Shown here in pieces: positions 1-5,777 of a stretch of DNA of 8,663 bases (positions are counted from its first letter, which is position 1; each line of letters begins with the position of its first letter). The DNA comes from Actinomycetes bacterium. GTDB taxonomy: Bacteria; Actinomycetota; Acidimicrobiia; Acidimicrobiales; RAAP-2. The notes below the pieces were generated by a model, which did not search any database, had not been told where the DNA came from, and saw nothing but the letters and a program-made list of their open reading frames with translations. The position numbers and the translations under genes are program-made. The stretch spans positions 1 through 8,663 of the forward strand of contig JAJYYT010000075.1 of the NCBI GenBank assembly GCA_021800645.1. Reading direction: 5' to 3'.

Positions 1-1
1 T

Positions 2-1270
2 CTGATGGGCCCGACCCTCTCGTTGCGCGGGGTCGACAACGCGGTGTACTACCGGCTTCGCCCCGAGGCGCCCGCCGAGCTCGTGGACTACACGGGAACG
101 GGCAACAGCCTGAACATCCTGCATCCCCGCACCATGGCCCTGGTCATGGACAGCTTGCGGTACTGGGTGACCGACATGCACGTCGACGGCTTCCGCTTCG
201 ACCTCGCCCCGGTGCTCGTGCGGGGGTACGAGGCTGGCCAGCCGAGCGCGTTCTTCGAGATCATCCAGCAGGACCCGGTGCTCTCGACCGTGAAGCTCAT
301 CGCAGAGCCCTGGGACGTCGGTCCTGACGGCTACCTCCTCGGCCGGTTCCCGCAGGGCTGGTCGGAGTGGAACGGCGCCTACCGGGACTGCGTGCGCCGC
401 TTCTGGCGCGGCGACCCCGGCCAGGTGCCGGAGCTCGCCTCGCGGCTCACTGGCTCGAGCGACATCTACGGGCACACCGGGCGCCGCACCTATGCCAGCG
501 TGAACTTCGTGACCTGTCACGATGGGTTCACCTTGACCGACCTCGTGAGCTACGAGCAGCCGCACAACGAGGCGAACGGCGAGGGCGGCGAGGACGGCGC
601 CCGCGAGAACTACAGCCGGAACTGGGGGGTCGAAGGACCGAGCGACTCGGTGCGGATCCAGCGGCTCCGGGACCGCATGAAGCGGAACTTCCTCACCACC
701 CTGATGTGCTCGCAGGGCGTGCGCATGCTGCTCTCAGGCGATGAGATCGGCCACAGCCAGTACGGCAACAACAACGCGTACTGCCAGGACAATCCGACCA
801 GCTGGCTCGACTGGGACCTGAGGGAGACCGAGCAGGAGCTGCTCGCGTTCGTCCGCCAGCTCGTGGGCATCGTGTCGGAGAACCCGATCCTGCGTCGCCG
901 GAACTTCTTCACCGGCGAGGTCGTCCCGGGCACCCAGATGAAGGACCTCACCTGGATCCGGCCCGACGGCGAGGAGATGAAGGAAGACGATTGGGCCGAC
1001 CCGGAGAACCGCGTGCTCGGCATGCTCGTCTACGGGCGTGCCGTCGACGAGGTCGACGCCCGCGGCCGGTCGGCTCGTGGCGAGACCCTGCTCCTCCTCC
1101 TGAACGCCGGGTCGCGCCCTCGCCGCTACACGCTTCCGAAGGTGGCCGAGCCGGGACGCTGGCAGGAGCTCGTGAACACCGCTCGTCCTACGCGTTTCGT
1201 GAGGGAGGTGCGCGGACTGACGGTCAACCTTCCGGCGCAGGCCAGCCTGCTGCTGCGGCACGTCGCGTGA
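2..1270 (+). CDS. glgX: Glycogen debranching enzyme GlgX, C-terminal part (5' end outside window)
   Basis: This is the C-terminal part of a GH13 (alpha-amylase family) debranching enzyme that cleaves alpha-1,6 branches left on glycogen limit dextrins in the cytoplasm. The frame is open to the left edge, and the ATG at base 5 is internal: GPTLSLRGVDNAVYYRL is typical mid-protein GlgX sequence. Counting from that Met, the nucleophile is Asp66 in DGFRFDLA, the acid/base is Glu101 in IAEPWDVG, and the conserved His-Asp is 172-173 in TCHDGFTLTDLVSY. LSGDEIGHSQYGNNNAYCQ lies at 243-261. Residues from about 335 on form the C-terminal beta domain. GlgX/TreX proteins are usually about 700 residues, so roughly 280 are missing to the left. 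The gene is convergent with the oxidoreductase that ends at 1364. Identification is strong; isoamylase/TreX is the only close alternative name. Confidence 0.95.
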   Translation: MMGPTLSLRGVDNAVYYRLRPEAPAELVDYTGTGNSLNILHPRTMALVMDSLRYWVTDMHVDGFRFDLAPVLVRGYEAGQPSAFFEIIQQDPVLSTVKLIAEPWDVGPDGYLLGRFPQGWSEWNGAYRDCVRRFWRGDPGQVPELASRLTGSSDIYGHTGRRTYASVNFVTCHDGFTLTDLVSYEQPHNEANGEGGEDGARENYSRNWGVEGPSDSVRIQRLRDRMKRNFLTTLMCSQGVRMLLSGDEIGHSQYGNNNAYCQDNPTSWLDWDLRETEQELLAFVRQLVGIVSENPILRRRNFFTGEVVPGTQMKDLTWIRPDGEEMKEDDWADPENRVLGMLVYGRAVDEVDARGRSARGETLLLLLNAGSRPRRYTLPKVAEPGRWQELVNTARPTRFVREVRGLTVNLPAQASLLLRHVA

Positions 1271-1306
1271 CCCCCCTCACGCTCGTTGCGCCTCAAGCGA
1301 AGTGGG

Positions 1307-1320
1307 CGTCGCGCGCGACG
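1307..1320. other. Perfect 14-base palindrome between convergent genes
   Basis: CGTCGCGCGCGACG reads the same on both strands and could form a five-pair hairpin with a CGCG loop. It lies in the 93-base gap between the stops of glgX (1270) and the oxidoreductase (1364), where a bidirectional terminator would be expected. No T tract follows on either strand, so an intrinsic terminator is not shown. A chance palindrome in GC-rich DNA is quite possible. Nothing else is recognisable in this gap. Confidence 0.3.
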
Positions 1321-1363
1321 ATCGGCGGTCCGTCAACCAGAGGTGTGGGCCGTGAGCCCCCGT

Positions 1364-2281
1364 TCAGTCCGATGCCGGCGCCAAGGCCTCGAGCACCGTG
1401 CGCGCGTGCCGGAGCGAGGCTCCTCGGTCCGCGTCCGGTGAACCGATGAGCGGGTCGAAGTTCAAGTCGACGAACGCCTCGGTCATGCCCGCGCGCGCGA
1501 GCACACCGAGGTCCTCGCGGACCTCCTCGAGCGTCCCAGTGAGCGGCGCTCGTGCCGAGGAGCGGACCTTCACCACCGCGCGGCACACGAAGCGCAACGA
1601 GGCCGGGTCGCGTCCCGCGTCGGCGGCGGCCGAGCGGACGACGGCGATCGAGTCGGCGAGCGTGCCGGGGTCCGCGCGGCTGCTGCTGATCCATCCGTCC
1701 GCCATGCGCCCGGCCCGCCGAAGCGAGGCTTCCGCGGTCCCTCCGAACAGCAGCGGTGGGTGGGGTCGCTGGACGGGCTTCGGGTCCACTCGTGCGCGTG
1801 GTACGCGGAAGTACGGGCCCTCGTACTCGACGACCTGCTCCGTCCAGATCGCACGCAGGCAGCGGACGAAGTCCGCGGTGCGGGAGCCCCGGTGGTCCAG
1901 CAACGCACCGGCCGCCTCGAACTCCTCGGCCATCCATCCGAGGCCGATCCCGACGTCGAGGCGGCCACCGGAGAGGAGGTCGATCGTGGTGAGGGGTTTG
2001 GCGAGGACGATCGGAGAGTAGAAGGGCGCGTTCAGGACCGCCACGCCGAGGCGGACCTTCGTCGTCTTGGCCGCCAGGTACGCGAGGACGGCGAGGGGGT
2101 CCTGGACGCTCCGGTACTGGGGCTCGAGCCGATGCGCGCCGTCGTCGTCGACCGGGGCGAGGAGCCTCTGGAAGGTCCAGAGGGACGAGAAGCCGAGCTC
2201 CTCGGCCCACGACGCGACCTCGGCGCACGCCCCCGCGGTTGCCCAAGACCCGGAGACCGGCGCTGCAAAACCGAGCTTCAT
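1364..2281 (-). CDS. LLM-class (luciferase-like) oxidoreductase, probably F420-dependent
   Basis: A 305-residue TIM-barrel oxidoreductase of the bacterial luciferase-like superfamily, whose members reduce or oxidise substrates with F420 or FMN. Family marks are the N-terminal MKLGFAAPV strand, LSGGRLDVGIGLGWMAEEF at 103-121, the RCLRAIWTE helix at 140-148, KPVQRPHPPLLFGG at 168-181 and ADGWISS near 194-200. The arrangement resembles the TIGR03619 (Rv2161c-like) group, for which F420 is the expected cofactor; this is from family knowledge, not shown here. The substrate is unknown. The ATG at 2281 is preferred because the family begins at MKLGF and a GGGAG ribosome site lies 8 bases upstream. 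A longer open frame back to 2521 would run into dprE2 and adds only Arg/Ser/Gly-rich residues. It is the last gene of the - strand series and may be separately controlled, given the repeats in the gap before it. Confidence 0.87.
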   Translation of the reverse strand: MKLGFAAPVSGSWATAGACAEVASWAEELGFSSLWTFQRLLAPVDDDGAHRLEPQYRSVQDPLAVLAYLAAKTTKVRLGVAVLNAPFYSPIVLAKPLTTIDLLSGGRLDVGIGLGWMAEEFEAAGALLDHRGSRTADFVRCLRAIWTEQVVEYEGPYFRVPRARVDPKPVQRPHPPLLFGGTAEASLRRAGRMADGWISSSRADPGTLADSIAVVRSAAADAGRDPASLRFVCRAVVKVRSSARAPLTGTLEEVREDLGVLARAGMTEAFVDLNFDPLIGSPDADRGASLRHARTVLEALAPASD

Positions 2282-2289
2282 GTCCTTGG

Positions 2290-2294
2290 CTCCC
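2290..2294 (-). promoter_or_regulatory. Ribosome binding site that fixes the oxidoreductase start
   Basis: GGGAG on the - strand ends 8 bases before the ATG at 2281. It supports the short start, at the conserved MKLGF, over the longer frame reaching 2521. Confidence 0.6.
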
Positions 2295-2319
2295 TCAGTC
2301 TCTCTTCGATGTCCTTGCC

Positions 2320-2334
2320 TGTTCCCCTGGAACA
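2320..2334. promoter_or_regulatory. Perfect inverted repeat TGTTCC-N3-GGAACA, candidate operator
   Basis: TGTTCC, three bases, then GGAACA form a perfect 6+3+6 inverted repeat, 38 bases upstream of the oxidoreductase ATG at 2281. Its right arm is also the start of the first unit of the tandem array at 2329-2393. The size and symmetry suit a dimeric repressor or activator site. No regulator gene is in the window, and I do not assign it to a named regulator. Confidence 0.4.
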
Positions 2335-2393
2335 TGCTCGTCCCCGGAACATACGCGTCCCTGGACGTGCTCGTCCGCCGAACATGCTCAGCC
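2329..2393. repeat. Four imperfect 15-base tandem repeats (period about 17) before the oxidoreductase
   Basis: Four units of the form GGAACATGCTCGTCC lie at 2329-2343, 2346-2360, 2363-2376 and 2379-2393, separated by the dinucleotides CC, CT and GC. Relative to unit 1, unit 2 has two mismatches, unit 3 lacks one A and has one mismatch, and unit 4 has three mismatches. The last unit overlaps the dprE2 stop codon at 2388-2390; the rest is intergenic. Each unit is weakly self-complementary at its ends (GGA and TCC). The array could be an operator cluster, a degenerate minisatellite, or a dispersed intergenic repeat. Its position points to control of the oxidoreductase, but this is inference. Confidence 0.6.
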
Positions 2394-3146
2394 TGGGATC
2401 CGCCGCCACAGCGACTGGGGAACCAAGCGCGCCGCGGCCAGCGCCCACCTGGCAGAGGCGGGCACCCACACGATGGGGGTGTCAGACGCGAGCCCCGCGA
2501 CGACCGCGTTCGCGACCGCATCGGGCGTGGTCGACAGCGGCGCCCTCGGAAGCCCTTCGGTCATCTTGGTCGGGACGCGGCCGGGGCGCACGATCTGGAC
2601 GACCACCCCGGTGCCGTGCAGCGCCTCGCGTAGCCCGATCGAGAAGCTGTCGAGGCCTGATTTCGCAGAGGCGTAGACGAAGTTCTGCCTCCGCACCCGG
2701 ACCGCGGCGACCGACGAGAGCACGACGATCCGTCCGGAGCCCTGATCGCGCAGGTGGGCTGCCGCGCGCGTGAGCGCGACCGCGGGCCACGAGTACGTCG
2801 CGGTCACGACCTCCGCGGTACGCGCGGGGTCCAGCTCGTCGCGCTCGTGCGAGAGCACGCCGATCGCCACGAGGACCAGGTCGACCGAGCCGGCCGCGTC
2901 GAAGCACTCGTCCACCGCGCGCGCGGCCCCTGCCACGTCCGTCGCATCGAGCTGCACGGTCTGGACCTCCCTCACCCCCTCGGCTGACGCCGCTCGAGCG
3001 GCGAGCGCGAGCCGTTCCTCGTTCCTCCCCCCGAGGACGGCCGTGCGGAGACGGCGGTGTGCCAGCGCACGCACGATCGCACCTGCGAGGTCCGAGGTGC
3101 CGCCGAGGACGACGGCCGATTGGGGCTGCCCGAAGGCGTCGAGCAC
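2388..3146 (-). CDS. dprE2: Decaprenylphospho-beta-D-erythro-pentofuranosid-2-ulose 2-reductase (DprE2), SDR family
   Basis: A 252-residue short-chain dehydrogenase, close to the 254 residues of mycobacterial DprE2. It should reduce the 2-keto intermediate made by DprE1 to decaprenyl-phosphoryl-arabinose with NAD(P)H, at the inner face of the membrane. The N-terminus MLDAFGQPQSAVVLGGTS matches the DprE2 opening (LDAxGNPQ..LLLGGTS). The nucleotide-binding motif is GGTSDLAG at 15-22. The catalytic set is Ser145 in VVLSS, with Tyr158 and Lys162 in NFVYASAK. VRPGRVPTKMTEGL at 187-199 and the C-terminal WVPASARW and RRIPG also match. The start is GTG at 3146, with GGGAGG 4 bases upstream. It lies 10 bases after the dprE1 stop, so the pair is almost surely co-transcribed. 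A generic SDR is the only alternative; the adjacent DprE1 makes that unlikely. Confidence 0.92.
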   Translation of the reverse strand: MLDAFGQPQSAVVLGGTSDLAGAIVRALAHRRLRTAVLGGRNEERLALAARAASAEGVREVQTVQLDATDVAGAARAVDECFDAAGSVDLVLVAIGVLSHERDELDPARTAEVVTATYSWPAVALTRAAAHLRDQGSGRIVVLSSVAAVRVRRQNFVYASAKSGLDSFSIGLREALHGTGVVVQIVRPGRVPTKMTEGLPRAPLSTTPDAVANAVVAGLASDTPIVWVPASARWALAAARLVPQSLWRRIPG

Positions 3147-3156
3147 GGGGCCTCCC

Positions 3157-4578
3157 TCAGTCGAGGCCCAGGCGTCGCGACAGGTCGGATCGCATGAGCC
3201 CGGCGGGGTCGACCCGCTGGCGCACAGACGACAGCTCTTCGAGGCGCGGGTACATGGTCGAGAACAAGTCTGGCCGGAGCCGGGAGTCCTTTGCCAGGTA
3301 GACGCGCCCGCCGGCTGCGGCGACCATCGCGTCCAGCCGGTCGAGGCAGGTCGGTAGGGCCTGCGGTCCGATGGGCAGGTCCAGCGCGAGGGTCCAGCCC
3401 GGCATGGGGAACGACAGCGGTCCGGGTGAGGACGCCCCGAACCGCTTCAGGACCGCGAGGAACGAGGGGAGGCGGCGTTCCGACAGCTCGCGTACGACGG
3501 CGGCGACGACGTCGCCGCTCTTCTCGGGGACCACGAACTGGTACTGCACGAACCCTCGCGGTCCGTAGAGCCGGTTCCAGTCGGCGACGCCGTCGAGGGG
3601 ATGGAAGAAACGCCACATCGACTGCACCTCGGCCTCCCTGTGCACAGGGGCGCGCAGGTACCACGCCTCGTTGAAGGCGGCGATGCTGAGGCGGTTCAGC
3701 AGGCCCCGCGGGACGCGCCGGGGAGTCCCAAGCGCTGGCCGTGGCGGGGCGGCGGGAGGTCGACGCTCGGCGGGCGCGAGGTCCTCGAGCCGGGCGTGGA
3801 CCGCACGGGTGAGCACCGCGCGCCCTGCGCGCAGGCCGGGCGCGCGCTGCCGCGTCGAGATGGCCGGGCCGGAGCAGTCGACCCATGCCACCGAGTAGCG
3901 GTACCGGGCGTCGCCGGCCTCCATCGCCGACATGACGGCGTCGAGGTCCGAGAACCGGTCCGTGTCGACGAGCATGCGGTCGGTCTCGACCCGGAGCATT
4001 CGGACCCTGGCGGAGGTCACGATGCCGGTGAGCCCCATGCCGCCAGCCGTCGCCCAGAACAGCTCGGCGTCCTCGTTCGCAGAGACGCGCCGGAGCCCGG
4101 TCGGCGTGGCGATCGTGATCGCGCTGACGTGGCGGGCGAAGCTGCCGTCGAGGTGATGGTTCTTGCCGTGGATGTCCGCGGCGAGGGCACCGCCGACGGT
4201 GACCTGGCGGGTGCCGGGGGTGACCGGGATGAACCAGCCGGCCGGCAGGGCTCGCCGCAGGAGCGCGTCGAGCGACATGCCGGCCCCGACCTCGACCTCT
4301 CCGCCGGAGACGTCGCTTGCGCCCAGGATCGAGCGCATGTCGACGACCGTGCCCCCCGAGCACTGCGCCGCGTCGCCGTAGCTGCGACCGAGCCCGCGCG
4401 CCACGATGCCCCTTGCGTCGGCCTTCGAGAACAGGTCGGGGATCTCCTCGGGGCTGCGCGGGCTGCGCAGCAGCGCTCGGGTCGGGGCGGTGCGTCCCCA
4501 GCCCGAGAGGAGCCGCTTTGCAGCGTCCTCGGGGGCCGTGCTCGCAGCAAGGGTGTGGTGCGCGAAGTCCGTGGCCAG
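3157..4578 (-). CDS. dprE1: Decaprenylphosphoryl-beta-D-ribose 2-oxidase (DprE1), FAD-binding; non-canonical start likely
   Basis: This VAO/PCMH-type flavoenzyme oxidises the 2-OH of decaprenyl-phosphoryl-ribose, the first half of the epimerisation that makes the arabinose donor. Numbered from a proposed CTG at 4578, GWGRTAPT is at 26-33, ARGLGRSYGD at 60-69, and GTRQVTVGGALAADIHGKNHH at about 122-142. Gln345 and Gln347 (FVQYQF) and Lys430 (LAKDSR) correspond to the substrate-pocket Gln334, Gln336 and Lys418 of the mycobacterial enzyme. The 473 residues compare with 461 in M. tuberculosis. Ala398 replaces the benzothiazinone-reactive Cys387. Start problem: the first usual start codon is GTG at 4404, but homology to the family continues in frame upstream of it. 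There is no ATG, GTG or TTG between 4404 and the in-frame TGA at 4681-4683. CTG at 4578 is my best guess. Ribosome-site support is poor (AAGG, 12 bases away). A conventional annotation would give 3157-4404 (415 residues, lacking the first FAD-domain strands). Confidence 0.88.
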   Translation of the reverse strand: MATDFAHHTLAASTAPEDAAKRLLSGWGRTAPTRALLRSPRSPEEIPDLFSKADARGIVARGLGRSYGDAAQCSGGTVVDMRSILGASDVSGGEVEVGAGMSLDALLRRALPAGWFIPVTPGTRQVTVGGALAADIHGKNHHLDGSFARHVSAITIATPTGLRRVSANEDAELFWATAGGMGLTGIVTSARVRMLRVETDRMLVDTDRFSDLDAVMSAMEAGDARYRYSVAWVDCSGPAISTRQRAPGLRAGRAVLTRAVHARLEDLAPAERRPPAAPPRPALGTPRRVPRGLLNRLSIAAFNEAWYLRAPVHREAEVQSMWRFFHPLDGVADWNRLYGPRGFVQYQFVVPEKSGDVVAAVVRELSERRLPSFLAVLKRFGASSPGPLSFPMPGWTLALDLPIGPQALPTCLDRLDAMVAAAGGRVYLAKDSRLRPDLFSTMYPRLEELSSVRQRVDPAGLMRSDLSRRLGLD

Positions 4579-4680
4579 AGGGTACCCGGGCCTTCGTGAC
4601 GATGGGATGAGCCCGAGAGGCGGACGCAGCGAGGCGGGCGGGTGTCTCTCGATCGCGTGCTCGATCGAGCCGGGCGCCGG

Positions 4681-4920
4681 TCAGCGCTCCTCGGCGCGTC
4701 GCTTGGTCGCCCGCACCCGCCCCCGCCACGCGCTCGAGACCAGCGCAGCGACGGCGAGCAGCGGGAGCGCGACGACGGCCGCGACCCGGTCGTCGCGGAG
4801 CGCGAACGCGAGGCCGACGAGCGCGAGCACGGCGGCGAAGAGCTCGGGGGTGTCGCCCACGAGGAAGTCCCACCAGAAGTGGGCGAACGCCCTGCTCCAG
4901 CGTGCGATCGTCCCGATCAC
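4681..4920 (-). CDS. Small two-helix membrane protein of unknown function (79 aa)
   Basis: The N-terminus carries an aromatic amphipathic stretch, FAHFWWDFLVGD, at 12-23. Two hydrophobic helices follow, near 27-41 and 46-64, joined by a short LRDDR turn. The end is a strongly basic tail (RGRVRATKRRAEER). The GTG start at 4920 overlaps the stop of the preceding gene as GTGA, with GAGG 6 bases upstream, which is good evidence that it is translated. I do not know a function. From memory, similar small proteins with a WxDF(I/V)VGD motif sit beside COG4280-type membrane proteins in other actinobacteria, which would fit a partner or assembly subunit; I could not check this. The stop at 4681 is in the same frame as dprE1, with no usual start codon between them. 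Confidence 0.75.
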   Translation of the reverse strand: MIGTIARWSRAFAHFWWDFLVGDTPELFAAVLALVGLAFALRDDRVAAVVALPLLAVAALVSSAWRGRVRATKRRAEER

Positions 4921-5777
4921 GAGGCACCTCGTCCGTCCGCGTGCGCGGGGTCGAGGTGCGCGGGGTCGAGGTGCGCGGGGTCGAGGTGCGCGGGGTCGAG
5001 GTGCGCGGGGTCGAGGTGCGCGGGGTCGAGGTGCTGGGGGGAAGGTGCCGGCGCCTGGGTCTTCAAGAGGGTCACCGCGCCTGCGGTGACCGCCCCGAAC
5101 ACACCGACGAGCACCGGGATCGCGAGGTCGCTCCCCGGCCAGTGGACGCCCGCGCCCTCGCCCGTCCAGAAGAGCCCGAAGCTGGTCAGCATGATGCCGA
5201 CCACGGTCTTGATCGTGTTCTCGGGCACCGCGGAGAGCTGGCGCGACACGACGAGCCCGACGGCCGAGACGAGCGCGACCGCTGCCGCGGCCGCGGCCGA
5301 CGCGTCGCCGAGCGCGTGCTGGCTCGCCCCGAGGCTCACGACGATGAGCACGACCTCCATCCCTTCGAGGAGCACCCCTTTGAACGCCACGACGAAGCCG
5401 GCGGCGTCACGCCGTCCGCGCACCCCCTTGTCGGCGCGCAGCGACGCCGCGGTCTCCTGGTAGATCGCGTCCTCGTCGTGCTTCGCCTTGTGCCCGCTCG
5501 CCCGCAGGATCGCCTTGCGCAGCCAGGAGAGGCCGAGGACGAGCAGCAGCGCGCCGACGGCCACGCGCAGCGCGTCGATCGGCACGTAATGGACGAGGGG
5601 CACGCCGACGGCCCCGACGAGCACCCCGAGGACGACCAACGCCGCAGCCGTCCCTTCCATCGCCGATCGCCAGCCTCGGGTGGTGCCCGACGCGAGCACG
5701 ATGGTCAGCGCCTCCACCGCTTCGACGCAGGACGCGCCGAAGACCGCGAGCATCAGCATGATGGTCGCGCTGGTCAC
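4917..5777 (-). CDS. FTR1-like (COG4280-type) integral membrane protein with HLDPA-repeat tail
   Basis: A 286-residue polytopic protein starting at GTG 5777, which overlaps the ATPase stop as GTGA; ATG at 5759 is an alternative. Hydrophobic segments lie near 10-30, 43-62, 70-88, 128-150, 160-178, 190-206 and 217-239, giving 3+3+1 helices. The halves align without gaps at an offset of 119: F13..E19xxE22..G31 with F132..E138xxE141..G150, P66 with P185, G75 with G194, and GLxW at 82-85 with 201-204. Helices 1 and 4 therefore carry VEAVE and LEGME, reminiscent of the REGLE motifs in helices 1 and 4 of the FTR1/EfeU iron permeases but without the arginine. A charged His/Asp/Glu-rich loop (GHKAKHDEDAIYQE) lies at 95-108. 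The tail at 249-278 is six HLDPA repeats. I recall the family as COG4280, function unassigned. A cation transport role is inferred from the fold and from overlap with an ABC transporter; the transported species is unknown. Confidence 0.82.
   Translation of the reverse strand: MTSATIMLMLAVFGASCVEAVEALTIVLASGTTRGWRSAMEGTAAALVVLGVLVGAVGVPLVHYVPIDALRVAVGALLLVLGLSWLRKAILRASGHKAKHDEDAIYQETAASLRADKGVRGRRDAAGFVVAFKGVLLEGMEVVLIVVSLGASQHALGDASAAAAAAVALVSAVGLVVSRQLSAVPENTIKTVVGIMLTSFGLFWTGEGAGVHWPGSDLAIPVLVGVFGAVTAGAVTLLKTQAPAPSPQHLDPAHLDPAHLDPAHLDPAHLDPAHLDPAHADGRGAS
4941..5030. repeat. Six perfect tandem copies of a 15-base unit, coding for HLDPA x6
   Basis: GTGCGCGGGGTCGAG (+ strand) occurs six times in a row with no mismatch, at 4941, 4956, 4971, 4986, 5001 and 5016. 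A degenerate start of a seventh copy (GTGCT) follows at 5031. On the - strand each copy encodes His-Leu-Asp-Pro-Ala at the end of the FTR1-like protein. The period is a multiple of three, so gain or loss of copies changes the tail length but not the frame. Identity at every third codon position points to recent slippage expansion rather than old selection on the peptide. Confidence 0.97.

Noticed and set aside
2329..2393. CRISPR-like array in the dprE2-oxidoreductase gap
   Set aside because: Units are 15 bases with 2-base spacers and several mismatches, far from CRISPR repeat and spacer sizes, and no cas gene is present.
2282..2521. N-terminal extension of the oxidoreductase back to 2521
   Set aside because: It would overlap the end of dprE2 by more than 130 bases and translate the tandem repeats; a good ribosome site and the conserved MKLGF support 2281.
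1760..2773. Long + strand open frame of 337 codons opposite the oxidoreductase and dprE2 genes
   Set aside because: Its translation is Arg/Gly/Pro-rich with no recognisable motif, while the opposite strand encodes two proteins with full catalytic motifs. It is a by-product of high GC content.
3157..4404. Shorter dprE1 starting at GTG 4404
   Set aside because: It would start at ARGLGRSYGD, inside the FAD-binding domain, and omit the conserved GWGRTAPT segment encoded in frame just upstream.
3601..4599. + strand open frame of 332 codons opposite dprE1
   Set aside because: It is antisense to well-conserved DprE1 sequence and its translation is low-complexity with no domain.
4659..4670. Perfect 12-base palindrome GCTCGATCGAGC after the stop of the small membrane gene
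   Set aside because: It could form only a four-pair hairpin and has no T tract. Such CG/GATC-rich palindromes are common by chance here, so I do not call it a terminator or an operator.
2972..4927. - strand open frame of 651 codons covering dprE1 in another frame
   Set aside because: The composition is extremely Arg/Ala/Pro-rich. It overlaps dprE1 and the small membrane gene, both of which carry recognisable features in their own frame. The length reflects scarcity of stops in GC-rich DNA.
4941..5030. CRISPR array
   Set aside because: The repeats are 15 bases, directly adjacent with no spacers, and in frame inside a gene.
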